From NCBI RefSeq assembly GCF_032670585.1, contig NZ_JAVQHL010000002.1, positions 434,001 through 498,000 on the forward strand: a stretch of 64,000 nucleotides of DNA, in the 5' to 3' direction. The DNA comes from Ostreiculturibacter nitratireducens. Its GTDB lineage: Bacteria; Pseudomonadota; Alphaproteobacteria; Rhodobacterales; Rhodobacteraceae. Under the pieces are notes generated by a model. It was not told the origin of the DNA. It worked only from the letters and a program-made list of their open reading frames with translations, and ran no database searches. Shown piece after piece: positions 1 to 8,741 of this stretch. Within the stretch, counting starts at the first letter, position 1, and every line of letters begins with the position of its first letter. The position numbers and the translations under genes are program-made.

Positions 1-47
1 GGCATCGAGCCCGCCCGTCCGGCGCTGCCGCGCGTGCCCCCGGCCGG

Positions 48-1226
48 TCAGATGCGCTCGATGGCGAGCGCGATGCCCTGGCCGCCACCGATGCACATGG
101 TGATGAGGGCACGGCTCCCCCCGATGCGCTCGAGTTCGTGGAGAGCCTTCACCGTCAGGATCGCGCCGGTCGCGCCGACAGGGTGGCCGAGCGCAATGGC
201 GCCGCCGTTGGGGTTCACCTTCGCCGGGTCGAGGCCGAGGCCCTTGTTGACCGCGAGCGCCTGCGCCGCGAAGGCCTCGTTCGACTCGATCACGTCGAAG
301 TCGGCGACCTTCAGCCCGGTGCGGGCCAGAAGCGCTTCGACGGCGGGCACCGGGCCGATGCCCATGACCTCGGGCCGCACGCCCGCGTGGGCGTAGCCGA
401 GGACGCGGGCGCGGGGCTTCAGCCCCGCCTTCTCCGCCGCATCGGCACGGGCGAGGACCAGTGCCGCGGCGCCGTCGTTGATGCCGCTGGCGTTGCCGGC
501 GGTCACGGTGCCGTCCTTCTGGAAGACGGCCTTGAGCCCCGCGAGAGCCTCGACCGAGGTCGCCTTCGGGTGCTCGTCCGTGTCGAAGGTCACGGGGCCC
601 TTCCGCGAAGGAACTTCGACCGGGACGATCTGGTCCTTGAAAAGCCCCTCGGCGATCGCGCGGGCGGCGCGGGTCTGGCTTTCGAGCGCGAAGGCGTCCT
701 GGGCCTCGCGTGTGATCCCGTGCTCCTTCGCCACGTTCTCCGCCGTTACGCCCATGTGCCCGGTGCCGAAGGGGCAGCTCAGCGCTCCGGTCATCATGTC
801 CATCGCCTTGGTGTCGCCCATCTTCTGGCCCCAGCGCGCGGTGGCGAGCGCGTAGGGCGAGCGGCTCATGTTCTCGGCCCCGCCGGCGAGCGCGAAGTCC
901 GCGTCGCGGAGGGCGAGAGCCTGCACGGCAGAAACGATCGCCTGCGCGCCCGAGCCGCAGAGACGGTTGACGTTCATCGCCGGCGTCGTGTCCGGCACGC
1001 CCGCCTGCATCGCGGCGACGCGGGAGAGGTACATGTCGCGGGGCTCGGTGTTGATGACATGGCCGAAGACGACATGGCCGATCCGGCCCCCCTCGACCCC
1101 GGCCCGCTCGAGCGCGGCCTTCGCGGCGATGGCGCCGAGGTCGATGGGCGCGATGCCCGAAAGGCTTCCGCCGAAAGTGCCGATGGCAGTGCGCGCGCCG
1201 GAAAGGATGACGATGTCGTCGGTCAT
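48..1226 (-). CDS. Acetyl-CoA acetyltransferase / beta-ketothiolase
   Basis: A 392-residue thiolase of the biosynthetic type, which condenses or cleaves acyl-CoA and acetyl-CoA units in the cytoplasm. The three catalytic residues sit where the family expects them: nucleophilic Cys90 (NRLCGSGAQA), His348 (ALGHPVGATG) and Cys378 (MCIGGGQG). Length is full. The ATG is preceded by GGGGAG seven bases upstream. It is last in a leftward run after marR and a metallophosphoesterase, 66 bp from the latter. The NRLCGSGAQA context resembles BktB-like enzymes, which accept slightly longer chains than PhaA, but the substrate cannot be fixed from sequence. Acetoacetate made by the neighbouring homogentisate pathway could be activated and then cleaved by such an enzyme; that link is inference. 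Confidence 0.93.
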   Translation of the reverse strand: MTDDIVILSGARTAIGTFGGSLSGIAPIDLGAIAAKAALERAGVEGGRIGHVVFGHVINTEPRDMYLSRVAAMQAGVPDTTPAMNVNRLCGSGAQAIVSAVQALALRDADFALAGGAENMSRSPYALATARWGQKMGDTKAMDMMTGALSCPFGTGHMGVTAENVAKEHGITREAQDAFALESQTRAARAIAEGLFKDQIVPVEVPSRKGPVTFDTDEHPKATSVEALAGLKAVFQKDGTVTAGNASGINDGAAALVLARADAAEKAGLKPRARVLGYAHAGVRPEVMGIGPVPAVEALLARTGLKVADFDVIESNEAFAAQALAVNKGLGLDPAKVNPNGGAIALGHPVGATGAILTVKALHELERIGGSRALITMCIGGGQGIALAIERI

Positions 1227-1292
1227 GGAAAGCTCCCCTGGAAATCTCGGGACGAGCCTAGCGCCGGGTTTCGCCGCGCGCCAGCGTGCGTA

Positions 1293-2135
1293 TCAGGCCG
1301 CGCTGACGGTGACGACCGTGATCTCGGGCGGCTGGAAGACGCGGAGCGGCAGGCCGGAATAGCCGATACCGCCGGAGACGACGAGGTGTCGCCCATCCTC
1401 GTGCAGGTGACCCCAGGCATAGCGCCCGCCGTAATGCGACGGCGTCAGGGGCCGCCAGCCGCCCAGGTTCATCTGCCCGCCGTGGGTATGGCCGCTGATC
1501 TGGAGGAAGGCGCGGTGATCGCCCTCGGAGAAGTAGTCGGGTTCGTGCGCAAGAAGAATCGCGGGCGCGTCCTCGGGGACCTCGGCGAAGGCAGCCTCGG
1601 GGTCGTGGAAACCCGGCTTGCGCAGCGAGCGCAGCGCCCATTGGCTGTCCATCCCGACGAGCCAGAAGTCGCTGCCGCCATGCGAGAGTGAGAGGGACCG
1701 GTTCGACAGGAGCGAGATGCCCGCATCGACCAATGCCGGGCCGATGAGGTTCTCGGTGAAATCGTTCGCGCGGGCATGGGCGCAGTCCCACCAGTCATGG
1801 TTGCCGAGGACGGCGTGGACCCCGAGCGGCGCTTCGAGCCGGGCAAGCGTGCGGGCGATCCCCGGGATCTCCTCGCGCAGGCCGGGCATCTGCCGCGACG
1901 GGATGAAATCCCCGGCGAGCAGGATCATGTCCGCGCCGAGCGCGTTCGTCTTTTCGATGATCCGGCCGAGCGACCCGAGTGTCACCCAGGGCTTGCAGAC
2001 GTGGAAGTCGCTCAGCACCGCGACGGAGAGCTTGGGTCCCGTCCAGCGCGGGCTTTGCACGTGGTGATGCTGGAGATGGGCGCGCGAGCCCATCGTCACC
2101 GCCCTGGAAAATGACCGCCGCTGCTCAATCGTCAT
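1293..2135 (-). CDS. Calcineurin-like metallophosphoesterase (YkuE type)
   Basis: A 280-residue binuclear metallophosphoesterase. All signature blocks are visible in order: SDFHV (D-x-H), LAGDF (GD), LGNHDWW (GNHD), LAHEPD, and the C-terminal SGHTHGG. This order and the H-T-H-G-G end match the YkuE/LpxG-like branch, some of which act on lipid-linked diphosphates; the substrate here is unknown. The ATG at 2135 overlaps the last bases of the upstream marR by 11 bp and has a GAGG ten bases before it, so the two genes are probably cotranscribed. An in-frame extension to 2228 lies wholly inside marR and was not used. No clear signal peptide is visible. Confidence 0.85.
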   Translation of the reverse strand: MTIEQRRSFSRAVTMGSRAHLQHHHVQSPRWTGPKLSVAVLSDFHVCKPWVTLGSLGRIIEKTNALGADMILLAGDFIPSRQMPGLREEIPGIARTLARLEAPLGVHAVLGNHDWWDCAHARANDFTENLIGPALVDAGISLLSNRSLSLSHGGSDFWLVGMDSQWALRSLRKPGFHDPEAAFAEVPEDAPAILLAHEPDYFSEGDHRAFLQISGHTHGGQMNLGGWRPLTPSHYGGRYAWGHLHEDGRHLVVSGGIGYSGLPLRVFQPPEITVVTVSAA

Positions 2136-2598
2136 GCACGAATGCCTCTTTTTCTGGAAGCCTGTCCTCTTCCTCCTCGGTCGCGAGCCGCTCGAGCGCG
2201 CGGCGGAAGCTGTCGGCTTCGGGTCCAAGCCGGGCCAGGAGCTCGGCGTGATAGGAACGCGCGACGGGAACGATCCGCGCCACGAGATCGCGGCCCGCCT
2301 CGGTCAGCGTGAGCTGCACGAGGCGCCGGTCGTCGGAGTTCTCAGCCTTTGCCACGTATCCCGCCTGTTCGAGACGCGCCGCCGCACGGCTGACCTTCGA
2401 TTTGTCCATGTCCACGCGGGCGTGAACCTCGCGCACGCTCACCGGACCGCCTGCGGCGGAAAGGTGCGCCAGTACGCGCCATTCGGGGATCGAGATACCG
2501 AATTCCGTCCGGTAGCGTTTCGCAAACCCACGGCTGACCCGGGCGGCAGCCACCGAAATCCGGTATGGTAGAAACTTCGCAAGGTCGAACCCGCCCAC
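2125..2598 (-). CDS. MarR-family transcriptional regulator (HmgR-like)
   Basis: A 157-residue MarR regulator. The winged helix is clear: a recognition helix region (MDKSKVSRAAARLEQAG) followed by a wing with DDRRLVQLTLTEAG. A GTG start at 2598 is preferred because GAGGAG lies six bases upstream; an ATG at 2619 would add seven residues but has an ill-spaced ribosome site. It is divergent from hmgA, and the shared intergenic region holds a perfect inverted repeat inside the hmgA promoter. By position it is the probable ligand-responsive repressor of homogentisate catabolism, as MarR or IclR regulators are in other hmg clusters. That role is inferred. Confidence 0.85.
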   Translation of the reverse strand: MGGFDLAKFLPYRISVAAARVSRGFAKRYRTEFGISIPEWRVLAHLSAAGGPVSVREVHARVDMDKSKVSRAAARLEQAGYVAKAENSDDRRLVQLTLTEAGRDLVARIVPVARSYHAELLARLGPEADSFRRALERLATEEEEDRLPEKEAFVHDD

Positions 2599-2664
2599 GT
2601 CACACTCCTCGTCCCACATTCCTCAGTGGAGATATGGTGTCACGCCCGCCACACAAGGGCCAGC

Positions 2665-2692
2665 TTGACATCGTTGCAAATGCAACGATACC
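2665..2692 (+). promoter_or_regulatory. hmgA promoter with embedded MarR-type operator
   Basis: TTGACA at 2665-2670 and GATACC at 2687-2692 form a sigma70-like promoter with a 16-base spacer. A perfect inverted repeat, ATCGTTGCA-AA-TGCAACGAT, occupies 2670-2689, so it fills the spacer and touches both boxes. A dimeric repressor bound there would block RNA polymerase. It lies about 36 bp before the hmgA ATG and downstream of the divergent marR start. Assignment to MarR is by context. Confidence 0.7.
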
Positions 2693-2724
2693 GTTTCGCG
2701 TCGCGGCCGACAGGAGGAAACGCA

Positions 2725-4086
2725 ATGACCCGCCACGAACTGCCGAAAGGAATGATCCGCGCCCCGTCCACCGTCGGGACGCATGAAGGCTACATGCCGG
2801 GCTTCGGGAACGACTTCGAAACCGAGGCGCTGCCGGACGCCCTGCCGCAGGGGCAGAACAGCCCGCAGAAATGCAACTACGGCCTTTATGGCGAACAACT
2901 TTCCGGCACCGCCTTCACCGCGCCCTCGCATCAGAACGAACGCACCTGGTGCTACCGAATCCGCCCCTCGGTGAAGCACACGCACCGCTTCACGAAGATC
3001 GACCTTCCCTACTGGAAGACCGCGCCGAACGTGGAGCGCGACGTGATCTCCCTCGGTCAATACAGGTGGGACCCTGTGCCGCACTCCGAAAAGCCCCTGA
3101 CCTGGCTTTCGGGGATGCGCACGATGACCACGGCGGGGGATGTGAACACGCAGGTCGGGATGGCCAGCCACATCTACCTCGTCACCGATAACATGCGTGA
3201 CGAATACTTCTTCTCGGCGGACTCCGAGCTTCTGGTCGTGCCGCAGGAAGGGCGGCTGAGGTTCTGCACGGAACTCGGGATCATCGACCTCGAACCGAAG
3301 GAGATCGCGATCCTGCCGCGCGGGCTCGTCTACCGTGTCGAGGTGCTGGAGGGCCCGTGCCGCGGCTTCGTCTGCGAGAACTACGGGCAGAAGTTCCAGC
3401 TTCCGGGCAGGGGCCCGATCGGCGCGAACTGCATGGCGAACCGGCGCGACTTCAAGACGCCGGTCGCCGCCTTCGAGGACCGCGAGGTGCCCTCGACCCT
3501 GACGGTCAAGTGGTGCGGGGAGTTCCATGAGACGAAGATCGGGCATTCGCCGCTCGACGTCGTCGCCTGGCACGGCAACTACGCGCCATGCAAATACGAT
3601 ATGCGCACCTATTGCCCCGTCGGGGCGATCCTTTTCGACCACCCGGACCCGTCGATCTTCACCGTCCTCACCGCGCCCTCGGGCGTGGAAGGCACGGCGA
3701 ACATCGACTTCGTCCTCTTCCGCGAACGCTGGATGGTGGCCGAGCACACGTTCCGCCCGCCATGGTATCACCGGAACATCATGTCGGAGCTGATGGGCAA
3801 CATCTACGGGATCTACGACGCGAAGCCGAAGGGCTTCATCCCCGGCGGGCTGTCGCTCCACAACATGATGCTGCCGCACGGGCCGGACCGGAACGCCTTC
3901 GAAGGCGCGTCGAACATGGAGCTTGAGCCGGAGAAGCTCGACAATACCATGTCCTTCATGTTCGAGACCCGCTTTCCGCAGCACCTCACCCGCTTCGCCG
4001 CCCAGGAGGCGCCCCTGCAGGACGACTACATCGACTGCTGGAAGGACCTCGAGAAGAAGTTCGACGGCACGCCGGGCACCAAGTGA
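2725..4086 (+). CDS. hmgA: Homogentisate 1,2-dioxygenase
   Basis: A 453-residue enzyme that opens the homogentisate ring to maleylacetoacetate in tyrosine and phenylalanine breakdown. The family hallmark opening THEGYMPGFGNDFETEAL is present. The iron site region is intact: HTFRPPWYHRNIMSELMG near residue 340, then HNMMLPHGPD with the last His ligand. The ATG at 2725 has an excellent AGGAGG eight bases upstream; an in-frame extension to 2626 would run through the promoter. It is followed after one base by a small exported protein and then fahA. Expression is probably controlled by the divergent MarR protein through the inverted repeat in its promoter. Confidence 0.98.
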   Translation: MTRHELPKGMIRAPSTVGTHEGYMPGFGNDFETEALPDALPQGQNSPQKCNYGLYGEQLSGTAFTAPSHQNERTWCYRIRPSVKHTHRFTKIDLPYWKTAPNVERDVISLGQYRWDPVPHSEKPLTWLSGMRTMTTAGDVNTQVGMASHIYLVTDNMRDEYFFSADSELLVVPQEGRLRFCTELGIIDLEPKEIAILPRGLVYRVEVLEGPCRGFVCENYGQKFQLPGRGPIGANCMANRRDFKTPVAAFEDREVPSTLTVKWCGEFHETKIGHSPLDVVAWHGNYAPCKYDMRTYCPVGAILFDHPDPSIFTVLTAPSGVEGTANIDFVLFRERWMVAEHTFRPPWYHRNIMSELMGNIYGIYDAKPKGFIPGGLSLHNMMLPHGPDRNAFEGASNMELEPEKLDNTMSFMFETRFPQHLTRFAAQEAPLQDDYIDCWKDLEKKFDGTPGTK

Positions 4087-4087
4087 G

Positions 4088-4258
4088 ATGAAGACGGCAC
4101 TTGCCCTTCTGTTTCTTCTCGGCATCGTGGGCTGGGCGGTATGGCGCAATCCGCCGAAGGCGTCGGAGGATGACGAAGTCCCCGACACGCCGCCGGACCC
4201 GAACCGCGGCAACGCGGGCATGTGGCCCAGTGGGGCGGGGCCGAACGTCGGCGATTGA
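4088..4258 (+). CDS. Small single-pass membrane or exported protein
   Basis: A 56-residue protein of unknown function. It opens with MKTALALLFLLGIVGWAVW, a typical signal anchor, and continues with an acidic, proline-rich tail (SEDDEVPDTPPDPN) likely outside the membrane. The ATG lies one base after the hmgA stop, so it is probably translationally coupled to hmgA, and fahA begins 69 bp later. Base composition matches its neighbours. It is too short for homology by eye. The tight fit between two catabolic genes argues that it is real. Confidence 0.55.
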   Translation: MKTALALLFLLGIVGWAVWRNPPKASEDDEVPDTPPDPNRGNAGMWPSGAGPNVGD

Positions 4259-4327
4259 CCCGGCCGCCCGGACGCAAACCATTCGAAGGCGGCGTGAGCC
4301 CACGTACCGCCGGCAAGAGGACAGAGA

Positions 4328-5590
4328 ATGCCCCTGATGAGAAGCTGGGTGGCCAGCGCCAATACCGCGACCACGGACTTTCCGCTGAACAACCTGCCCT
4401 GTGGCGTCTTCTCGACCGAAGGCGAGGAGCCGCGCTGCGGCGTGGCGATCGGGGACATGATCCTCGACCTGATGGCGGCCGAGGAGGCGGGGCTCGTGGC
4501 GCCTGCGGCCGACCCGGTGTTCGACGTGCCCTTCTGGAACGAGTTCATGGAACTCGGGCCGGCGGCCTGGGGTCCGTTCCGGGAACGCCTTGTCGAACTG
4601 CTGGACGAGGGTTCGCTGCACCGGCAGGCCGTGGAGCCGTTTCTCGTGCCAATGGCGCATGCGGAGCTGCACCTGCCGATCCTGATCTCGGAATACACCG
4701 ACTTCTACGCGGGCAAGAACCACGCATTCAACGTGGGCTCGATGTTCCGCGGGCCGGAAAACGCGCTTCCGCCGAACTGGCTGTCGATCCCGATCGGCTA
4801 CAACGGACGCGCGTCCTCCGTCGTCGTCTCGGGCTCGCCGGTGCGCCGGCCCTGGGGGCAGCTCAAGCCCGCCGACGCCGAGCTGCCGCATTTCGCGCCC
4901 TGCCGGCGGTTCGACTTCGAACTGGAAATGGGCGCGATCGTGGGCCGGGCCTCCGAGGGCATGGTCGGCGTGGCGGAGGCCGACGAGATGATCTTCGGCT
5001 ATGTCCTTCTGAACGACTGGTCGGCGCGGGACATCCAGGGCTGGGAATACCAGCCGCTCGGACCCTTCCAGGCCAAGGCCACGGCGACGACGATCAGCCC
5101 CTGGATCGTCACCAGGGCGGCACTTGAGCCGTTCCGGGTGCCCACGCCCGAACGGGAGCGGCCGCTTCTGCCGTATCTCGAAGAGCCGGGGCCGATGCTC
5201 TACGAGATCGACCTGACCGCGTCTCTCAGGCCCGAGGGCGGGGAGGAGGCCGTCCTCACCCGCACCAACTACAGCGAGATGTATTATTCGGCGGCCCAGC
5301 AGTTGTGCCACCACACGACCTCCGGATGCCCGATGAACGTGGGGGACCTTCTGGGATCGGGCACGATCTCCGGCGCGGCGAAGGAGAGCCGGGGGAGCCT
5401 TCTGGAACTCTCCTGGGGCGGGAAGGAGCCTCTGTCGCTTCCGGACGGCGCGACGCGGAGCTTCCTCGAGGATGGTGACACCCTGACGCTGCGGGGCCAC
5501 GCGCAGGGCGACGGGTTCCGCGTGGGCTTCGGCGAATGCGCGGGCAAGATCCTGCCCGCCCACAAGGACCCGGTGGGGGCCGGGCGATGA
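4328..5590 (+). CDS. fahA: Fumarylacetoacetase
   Basis: A 420-residue hydrolase that splits fumarylacetoacetate into fumarate and acetoacetate, the last step of tyrosine breakdown. The active-site stretches are present: EYTDFYAGKNHAFNVG (Asp and catalytic His), FELEMGAIVG (Glu metal ligands) and LLNDWSARDIQGWEYQPLGP, which closes the metal and substrate site. Full family length. It is in the same direction as hmgA. No maleylacetoacetate isomerase gene (maiA) lies beside it, although that enzyme is needed between HmgA and FahA. Its stop is two bases from the convergent DUF2585 gene. Confidence 0.97.
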   Translation: MPLMRSWVASANTATTDFPLNNLPCGVFSTEGEEPRCGVAIGDMILDLMAAEEAGLVAPAADPVFDVPFWNEFMELGPAAWGPFRERLVELLDEGSLHRQAVEPFLVPMAHAELHLPILISEYTDFYAGKNHAFNVGSMFRGPENALPPNWLSIPIGYNGRASSVVVSGSPVRRPWGQLKPADAELPHFAPCRRFDFELEMGAIVGRASEGMVGVAEADEMIFGYVLLNDWSARDIQGWEYQPLGPFQAKATATTISPWIVTRAALEPFRVPTPERERPLLPYLEEPGPMLYEIDLTASLRPEGGEEAVLTRTNYSEMYYSAAQQLCHHTTSGCPMNVGDLLGSGTISGAAKESRGSLLELSWGGKEPLSLPDGATRSFLEDGDTLTLRGHAQGDGFRVGFGECAGKILPAHKDPVGAGR

Positions 5591-5592
5591 GG

Positions 5593-6195
5593 TCAGGGCC
5601 CGCTGTAGATGGCCGACTGCCAGTCGAGGATCGCCTGGCTCGGCCAGAGCAGCATGATGATGTTGAGCGCGAGCCCGTCGCGGATCAGGTAGGTCGTCAG
5701 GGCTTCGAACCCGACGATGATCGCCACGCTTGCCCAGACCGGGATGACGCGCGCGAGGTAGAAGCCCGCGACCATCGCGAGCGTGTCGCAAACCGAATTC
5801 AGGACCGAGTCGCCGTAGTAGTCGAGCGAGATGGTCACTTCGCGGTAGCGCTCGATCACCGCGTTGGAGTTCTCGATCATCTCCCAGGCGGCCTCGACGG
5901 CCGTGCCGAGCGCAAGGCGCCAGCCGAAGGCCAGGCGCGGCAGGATCAGCCAGATAGCTGCGTAGAAGATCAGGCCATGCAGGATGTGCGAGGGCGTGTA
6001 CCAGTCCGAGATGTGCTGCGAGTTCTCCGGGCTCCAGTTGTCTCCGTGCCAGAGCTTCACGTAGCCGCACTTGCAGTAGGGCTCGCGCCCGGCCCAGAGG
6101 AGGTAGATGGCCTGGACGGACACGACTGCGGCGGTAAGCCAGTACGCAATGGCGCGTTTCGAAAACATGGCGTGGATGGAATCATGGGGCGCCAT
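5593..6195 (-). CDS. DUF2585 (UPF0314) membrane protein
   Basis: A 200-residue multi-pass membrane protein recognised as DUF2585/UPF0314 by its conserved core: WYTPSHILHGLIFY, VEAAWEMIENSNAVIERYR and SLDYYGDSVLNSVCD. About five hydrophobic segments are visible. The family is common in Rhizobiales and Rhodobacterales and has no established function. It is convergent with fahA (two bases apart) and divergent from the MBL gene (29 bases apart). The start could also be the internal Met at 6168; neither has a strong ribosome site. Confidence 0.85.
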   Translation of the reverse strand: MAPHDSIHAMFSKRAIAYWLTAAVVSVQAIYLLWAGREPYCKCGYVKLWHGDNWSPENSQHISDWYTPSHILHGLIFYAAIWLILPRLAFGWRLALGTAVEAAWEMIENSNAVIERYREVTISLDYYGDSVLNSVCDTLAMVAGFYLARVIPVWASVAIIVGFEALTTYLIRDGLALNIIMLLWPSQAILDWQSAIYSGP

Positions 6196-6224
6196 GTGCG
6201 TCCAGCGATTTGAGGGGGAAGAGG

Positions 6225-7175
6225 ATGGCCAAGGCTTTCGCGTCGGCGGGCGACCTGACGGAAAAGAAGACGAGCTTCACCGAGATCGGCGACGGGCTTT
6301 ACGCCTTCACCGCCGAGGGGGACCCCAACTCGGGCGTCATCATCGGCGATGACGGGGTGATGGTGGTGGAGGCGCAGGCGACGCCGAGGCTCGCCCGGAA
6401 GGTGATCGACTGCGTCCGCGAGGTCACCGACAAGCCGATCACGCATCTGGTGCTGACGCATTACCACGCCGTCCGCGTTCTCGGCGCCTCGGCCTACGGC
6501 GCGCCGCAGGTCATCATGTCCGACGCGGCGCGCGGCATGGTGGCCGAGCGCGGCAAGGAGGACTGGGACAGCGAATTCGCGCGTTTTCCCCGGCTCTTCC
6601 AGGGGCACGAGGAAATTCCCGGCCTGACCTGGCCCACGACGACCTTCTCCGACAGCATGACCGTCTACCTCGGCAAGCGGCGGGTGGAGATCATGCACCT
6701 AGGCAGGGCGCACACGGCCGGCGACGCGGTGGTCTGGGTGCCGGATGCGGAGGTGATGTTCACGGGCGACATCGTCGAATACCGCTCGGCCTGCTACTGC
6801 GGCGACGGCCATTTCGCGGATTGGGGCGAGACGCTTTCCAACATCGCGGCCTTCGATCCGGTGGCGATCGCGCCGGGGCGCGGAGACGCGCTGCAGGGGC
6901 GGGAAATGGTGGCGAAGGCCTTGGCCTCGACGGCGGACTTCCTCGAAAGCACCTACCGACCGGCAGCCCGCGTCGCGGCGCGGGGCGGGACGCTGAAGGA
7001 GGCCTGGAACGCCGTCCGCGCGGAATGCGATCCGAAATTCTCGGACTACGCGATCTACGAACATTGCCTGCCCTTCAACGTCTCGCGCGCCTATGACGAG
7101 GCGATGGGCATCGACACGCCCCGCGTCTGGACGGCCGAACGCGACCGGCAGATGTGGGATGCGCTGCAGGAGTGA
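6225..7175 (+). CDS. MBL-fold protein with altered metal motif
   Basis: A 316-residue metallo-beta-lactamase-fold protein. The N-terminal sheet (SGVIIGDDGVMVVEAQ) and later metal-site parts (HLGRAHTAGDAVVW and VMFTGDIVEY) are normal. The central motif, however, reads H79-Y-H81-A-V83-R84 where active hydrolases have H-x-H-x-D-H, so two ligands of the second metal are replaced by Val and Arg. It may bind one metal only. The ATG at 6225 follows GGGGGAAGAGG; a TTG at 6210 was rejected. It leads a tight run with the FAD hydroxylase (12 bp) and DUF2783, which points to a shared aromatic pathway. Substrate unknown. Confidence 0.85.
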   Translation: MAKAFASAGDLTEKKTSFTEIGDGLYAFTAEGDPNSGVIIGDDGVMVVEAQATPRLARKVIDCVREVTDKPITHLVLTHYHAVRVLGASAYGAPQVIMSDAARGMVAERGKEDWDSEFARFPRLFQGHEEIPGLTWPTTTFSDSMTVYLGKRRVEIMHLGRAHTAGDAVVWVPDAEVMFTGDIVEYRSACYCGDGHFADWGETLSNIAAFDPVAIAPGRGDALQGREMVAKALASTADFLESTYRPAARVAARGGTLKEAWNAVRAECDPKFSDYAIYEHCLPFNVSRAYDEAMGIDTPRVWTAERDRQMWDALQE

Positions 7176-7187
7176 GGGGAGGACACC

Positions 7188-8741
7188 ATGCCTTATGAAT
7201 ACAAGCCCTTCCCCTACATCAAGCCGCCGGGGCTGACGGAAACGGAGCCGCGTCACAAGGTGATCATCGTCGGCGCGGGGCCGATCGGGCTCGCCGCCGC
7301 GCTGGAGCTTGCCAACTACGGCGTCGCCTCCGTCGTGCTGGACGACAACAACGTCGTCTCGGTCGGTTCGCGCGCGATCTGCTGGTCGAAGCGGGCGCTT
7401 GAGGTTCTCGACCGTATCGGGCTGGGCGAGAAGGCGGTGGAGATGGGCGTGACCTGGAAGGTCGGGCGCACCTTCCACCGCGACAGGGAGGTCTTCAGCT
7501 TCGACCTGTTGCCCGAGAAGGGTCACAAGATGCCGGCCTTCGTGAACCTCCAGCAATACCATATCGAGGAGATGCTCGCGGCGAAGGCGCTGGAACATCC
7601 GCTGGTGGACCTGCGGTTCCGCAACCAGGTCAAGGCGCTGGAGCAGGCGGATGACGCCGTGTTCATCACGGTTGAGACGCCGGATGGCGACTATACGCTG
7701 ACGGCCGAATACCTGATCGCCTGCGACGGGGCGAAATCGGACACGCGCGCGATGCTGGGCCTCGACTTCGAGGGCGAGCTTTTCGAAGAGCGGTTTCTCA
7801 TCGCCGATATCGAGATGGAGGCGGATTTCCCGGCCGAACGGCGGTTCTGGTTCGAACCCACCTTCCATCCCGGCCAGTCGGCGCTGCTGCACAAGCAGCC
7901 CGACAACATCTACCGCATCGATCTTCAGCTCGGCTGGGAGGCGGACCCGGAGGAGGAGAGGAAGCCCGAGAAGGTCATCCCCCGGATCGAGCGGGTCGTG
8001 GGGCACAAGGATTTCCGGCTGGACTGGGTGTCGATCTACACATTCCAGTGCCGGAGGCTCGAGCGTTTCCTGCATGGGCGGGTGATCTTCGCCGGCGACA
8101 GCGCGCATGTCGTGTCGCCCTTCGGCGCGCGGGGCGGCAACAGCGGGCTGCAGGACGTCGATGCGCTGGGCTGGCGGCTCGCGGCAGTGCTCGAAGGGCG
8201 CGGTGGTGATAACCTTCTCGCGGCCTACGACCGCGAAAGGACCTTCGCGGCGGACGAGAACATCCTGAACTCGTCGCGCACCACGCGTTTCATGACGCCT
8301 GCGGCGGGGATGGAGCGGCGGTTCCGCGACGCGGTCCTGTCGCTTGCCGGGAAGACGGAATTCGCGCGGGGGATGGTGAACGGCGGGCGGCTTTCGGTGC
8401 CCTGCGTCTACCCGAGCTCGGGCGCGGACGACGAGAGACTGCCGAAGGTCTCGCGCCCCGGCGCCGTGGCGCCCGATGCGCCCTTGGATGACGGTTGGCT
8501 CCTGAACGCGCTCGGCCGCGAGCCGGTGCTGCTGGCGCTGGGCCTCCATGCGCCGGAGGGCGTGGCGGCGAAGGTTGTCGCGCCCGAAATGACGGATACG
8601 CTACGCAGTAGATACCTGGGCCGGGCGGAGCGGGCGCTCTACCTGATCCGGCCCGACCAGGTCGTGGCCGCGCGCTGGGTCGACCCCGAAGCCGGGGAGG
8701 TGTCGGACGCCATCGCCGCCATGTGGGAGGGAAAGCCATGA
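7188..8741 (+). CDS. FAD-dependent aromatic hydroxylase (MhpA/PheA-type)
   Basis: A 517-residue group A flavoprotein monooxygenase. The Rossmann GxGxxG (VIIVGAGPIGLAAALEL) is at residues 25-41. The DG motif reads LIACDGAKSDTR, and the GD motif is RVIFAGDSAHVVSPFGARGG followed by SGLQDVDALGWRLA. The C-terminal 100 residues form the thioredoxin-like tail of the phenol-hydroxylase and MhpA branch. These enzymes add one hydroxyl ortho or para to an existing phenolic OH using NAD(P)H and O2. Placement beside hmgA and fahA suggests it feeds homogentisate or a related hydroxyphenyl acid into the pathway; that is inference. It overlaps the next gene by four bases (ATGA). Confidence 0.88.
   Translation: MPYEYKPFPYIKPPGLTETEPRHKVIIVGAGPIGLAAALELANYGVASVVLDDNNVVSVGSRAICWSKRALEVLDRIGLGEKAVEMGVTWKVGRTFHRDREVFSFDLLPEKGHKMPAFVNLQQYHIEEMLAAKALEHPLVDLRFRNQVKALEQADDAVFITVETPDGDYTLTAEYLIACDGAKSDTRAMLGLDFEGELFEERFLIADIEMEADFPAERRFWFEPTFHPGQSALLHKQPDNIYRIDLQLGWEADPEEERKPEKVIPRIERVVGHKDFRLDWVSIYTFQCRRLERFLHGRVIFAGDSAHVVSPFGARGGNSGLQDVDALGWRLAAVLEGRGGDNLLAAYDRERTFAADENILNSSRTTRFMTPAAGMERRFRDAVLSLAGKTEFARGMVNGGRLSVPCVYPSSGADDERLPKVSRPGAVAPDAPLDDGWLLNALGREPVLLALGLHAPEGVAAKVVAPEMTDTLRSRYLGRAERALYLIRPDQVVAARWVDPEAGEVSDAIAAMWEGKP

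Noticed and set aside
138..1691. Long open frame opposite the thiolase gene
   Set aside because: Antisense to a well-supported gene; Arg-rich composition typical of high-GC shadow frames.
2623..4698. Long minus-strand frame across hmgA and fahA
   Set aside because: Shadow of two clear enzymes; low-complexity and no family landmarks.
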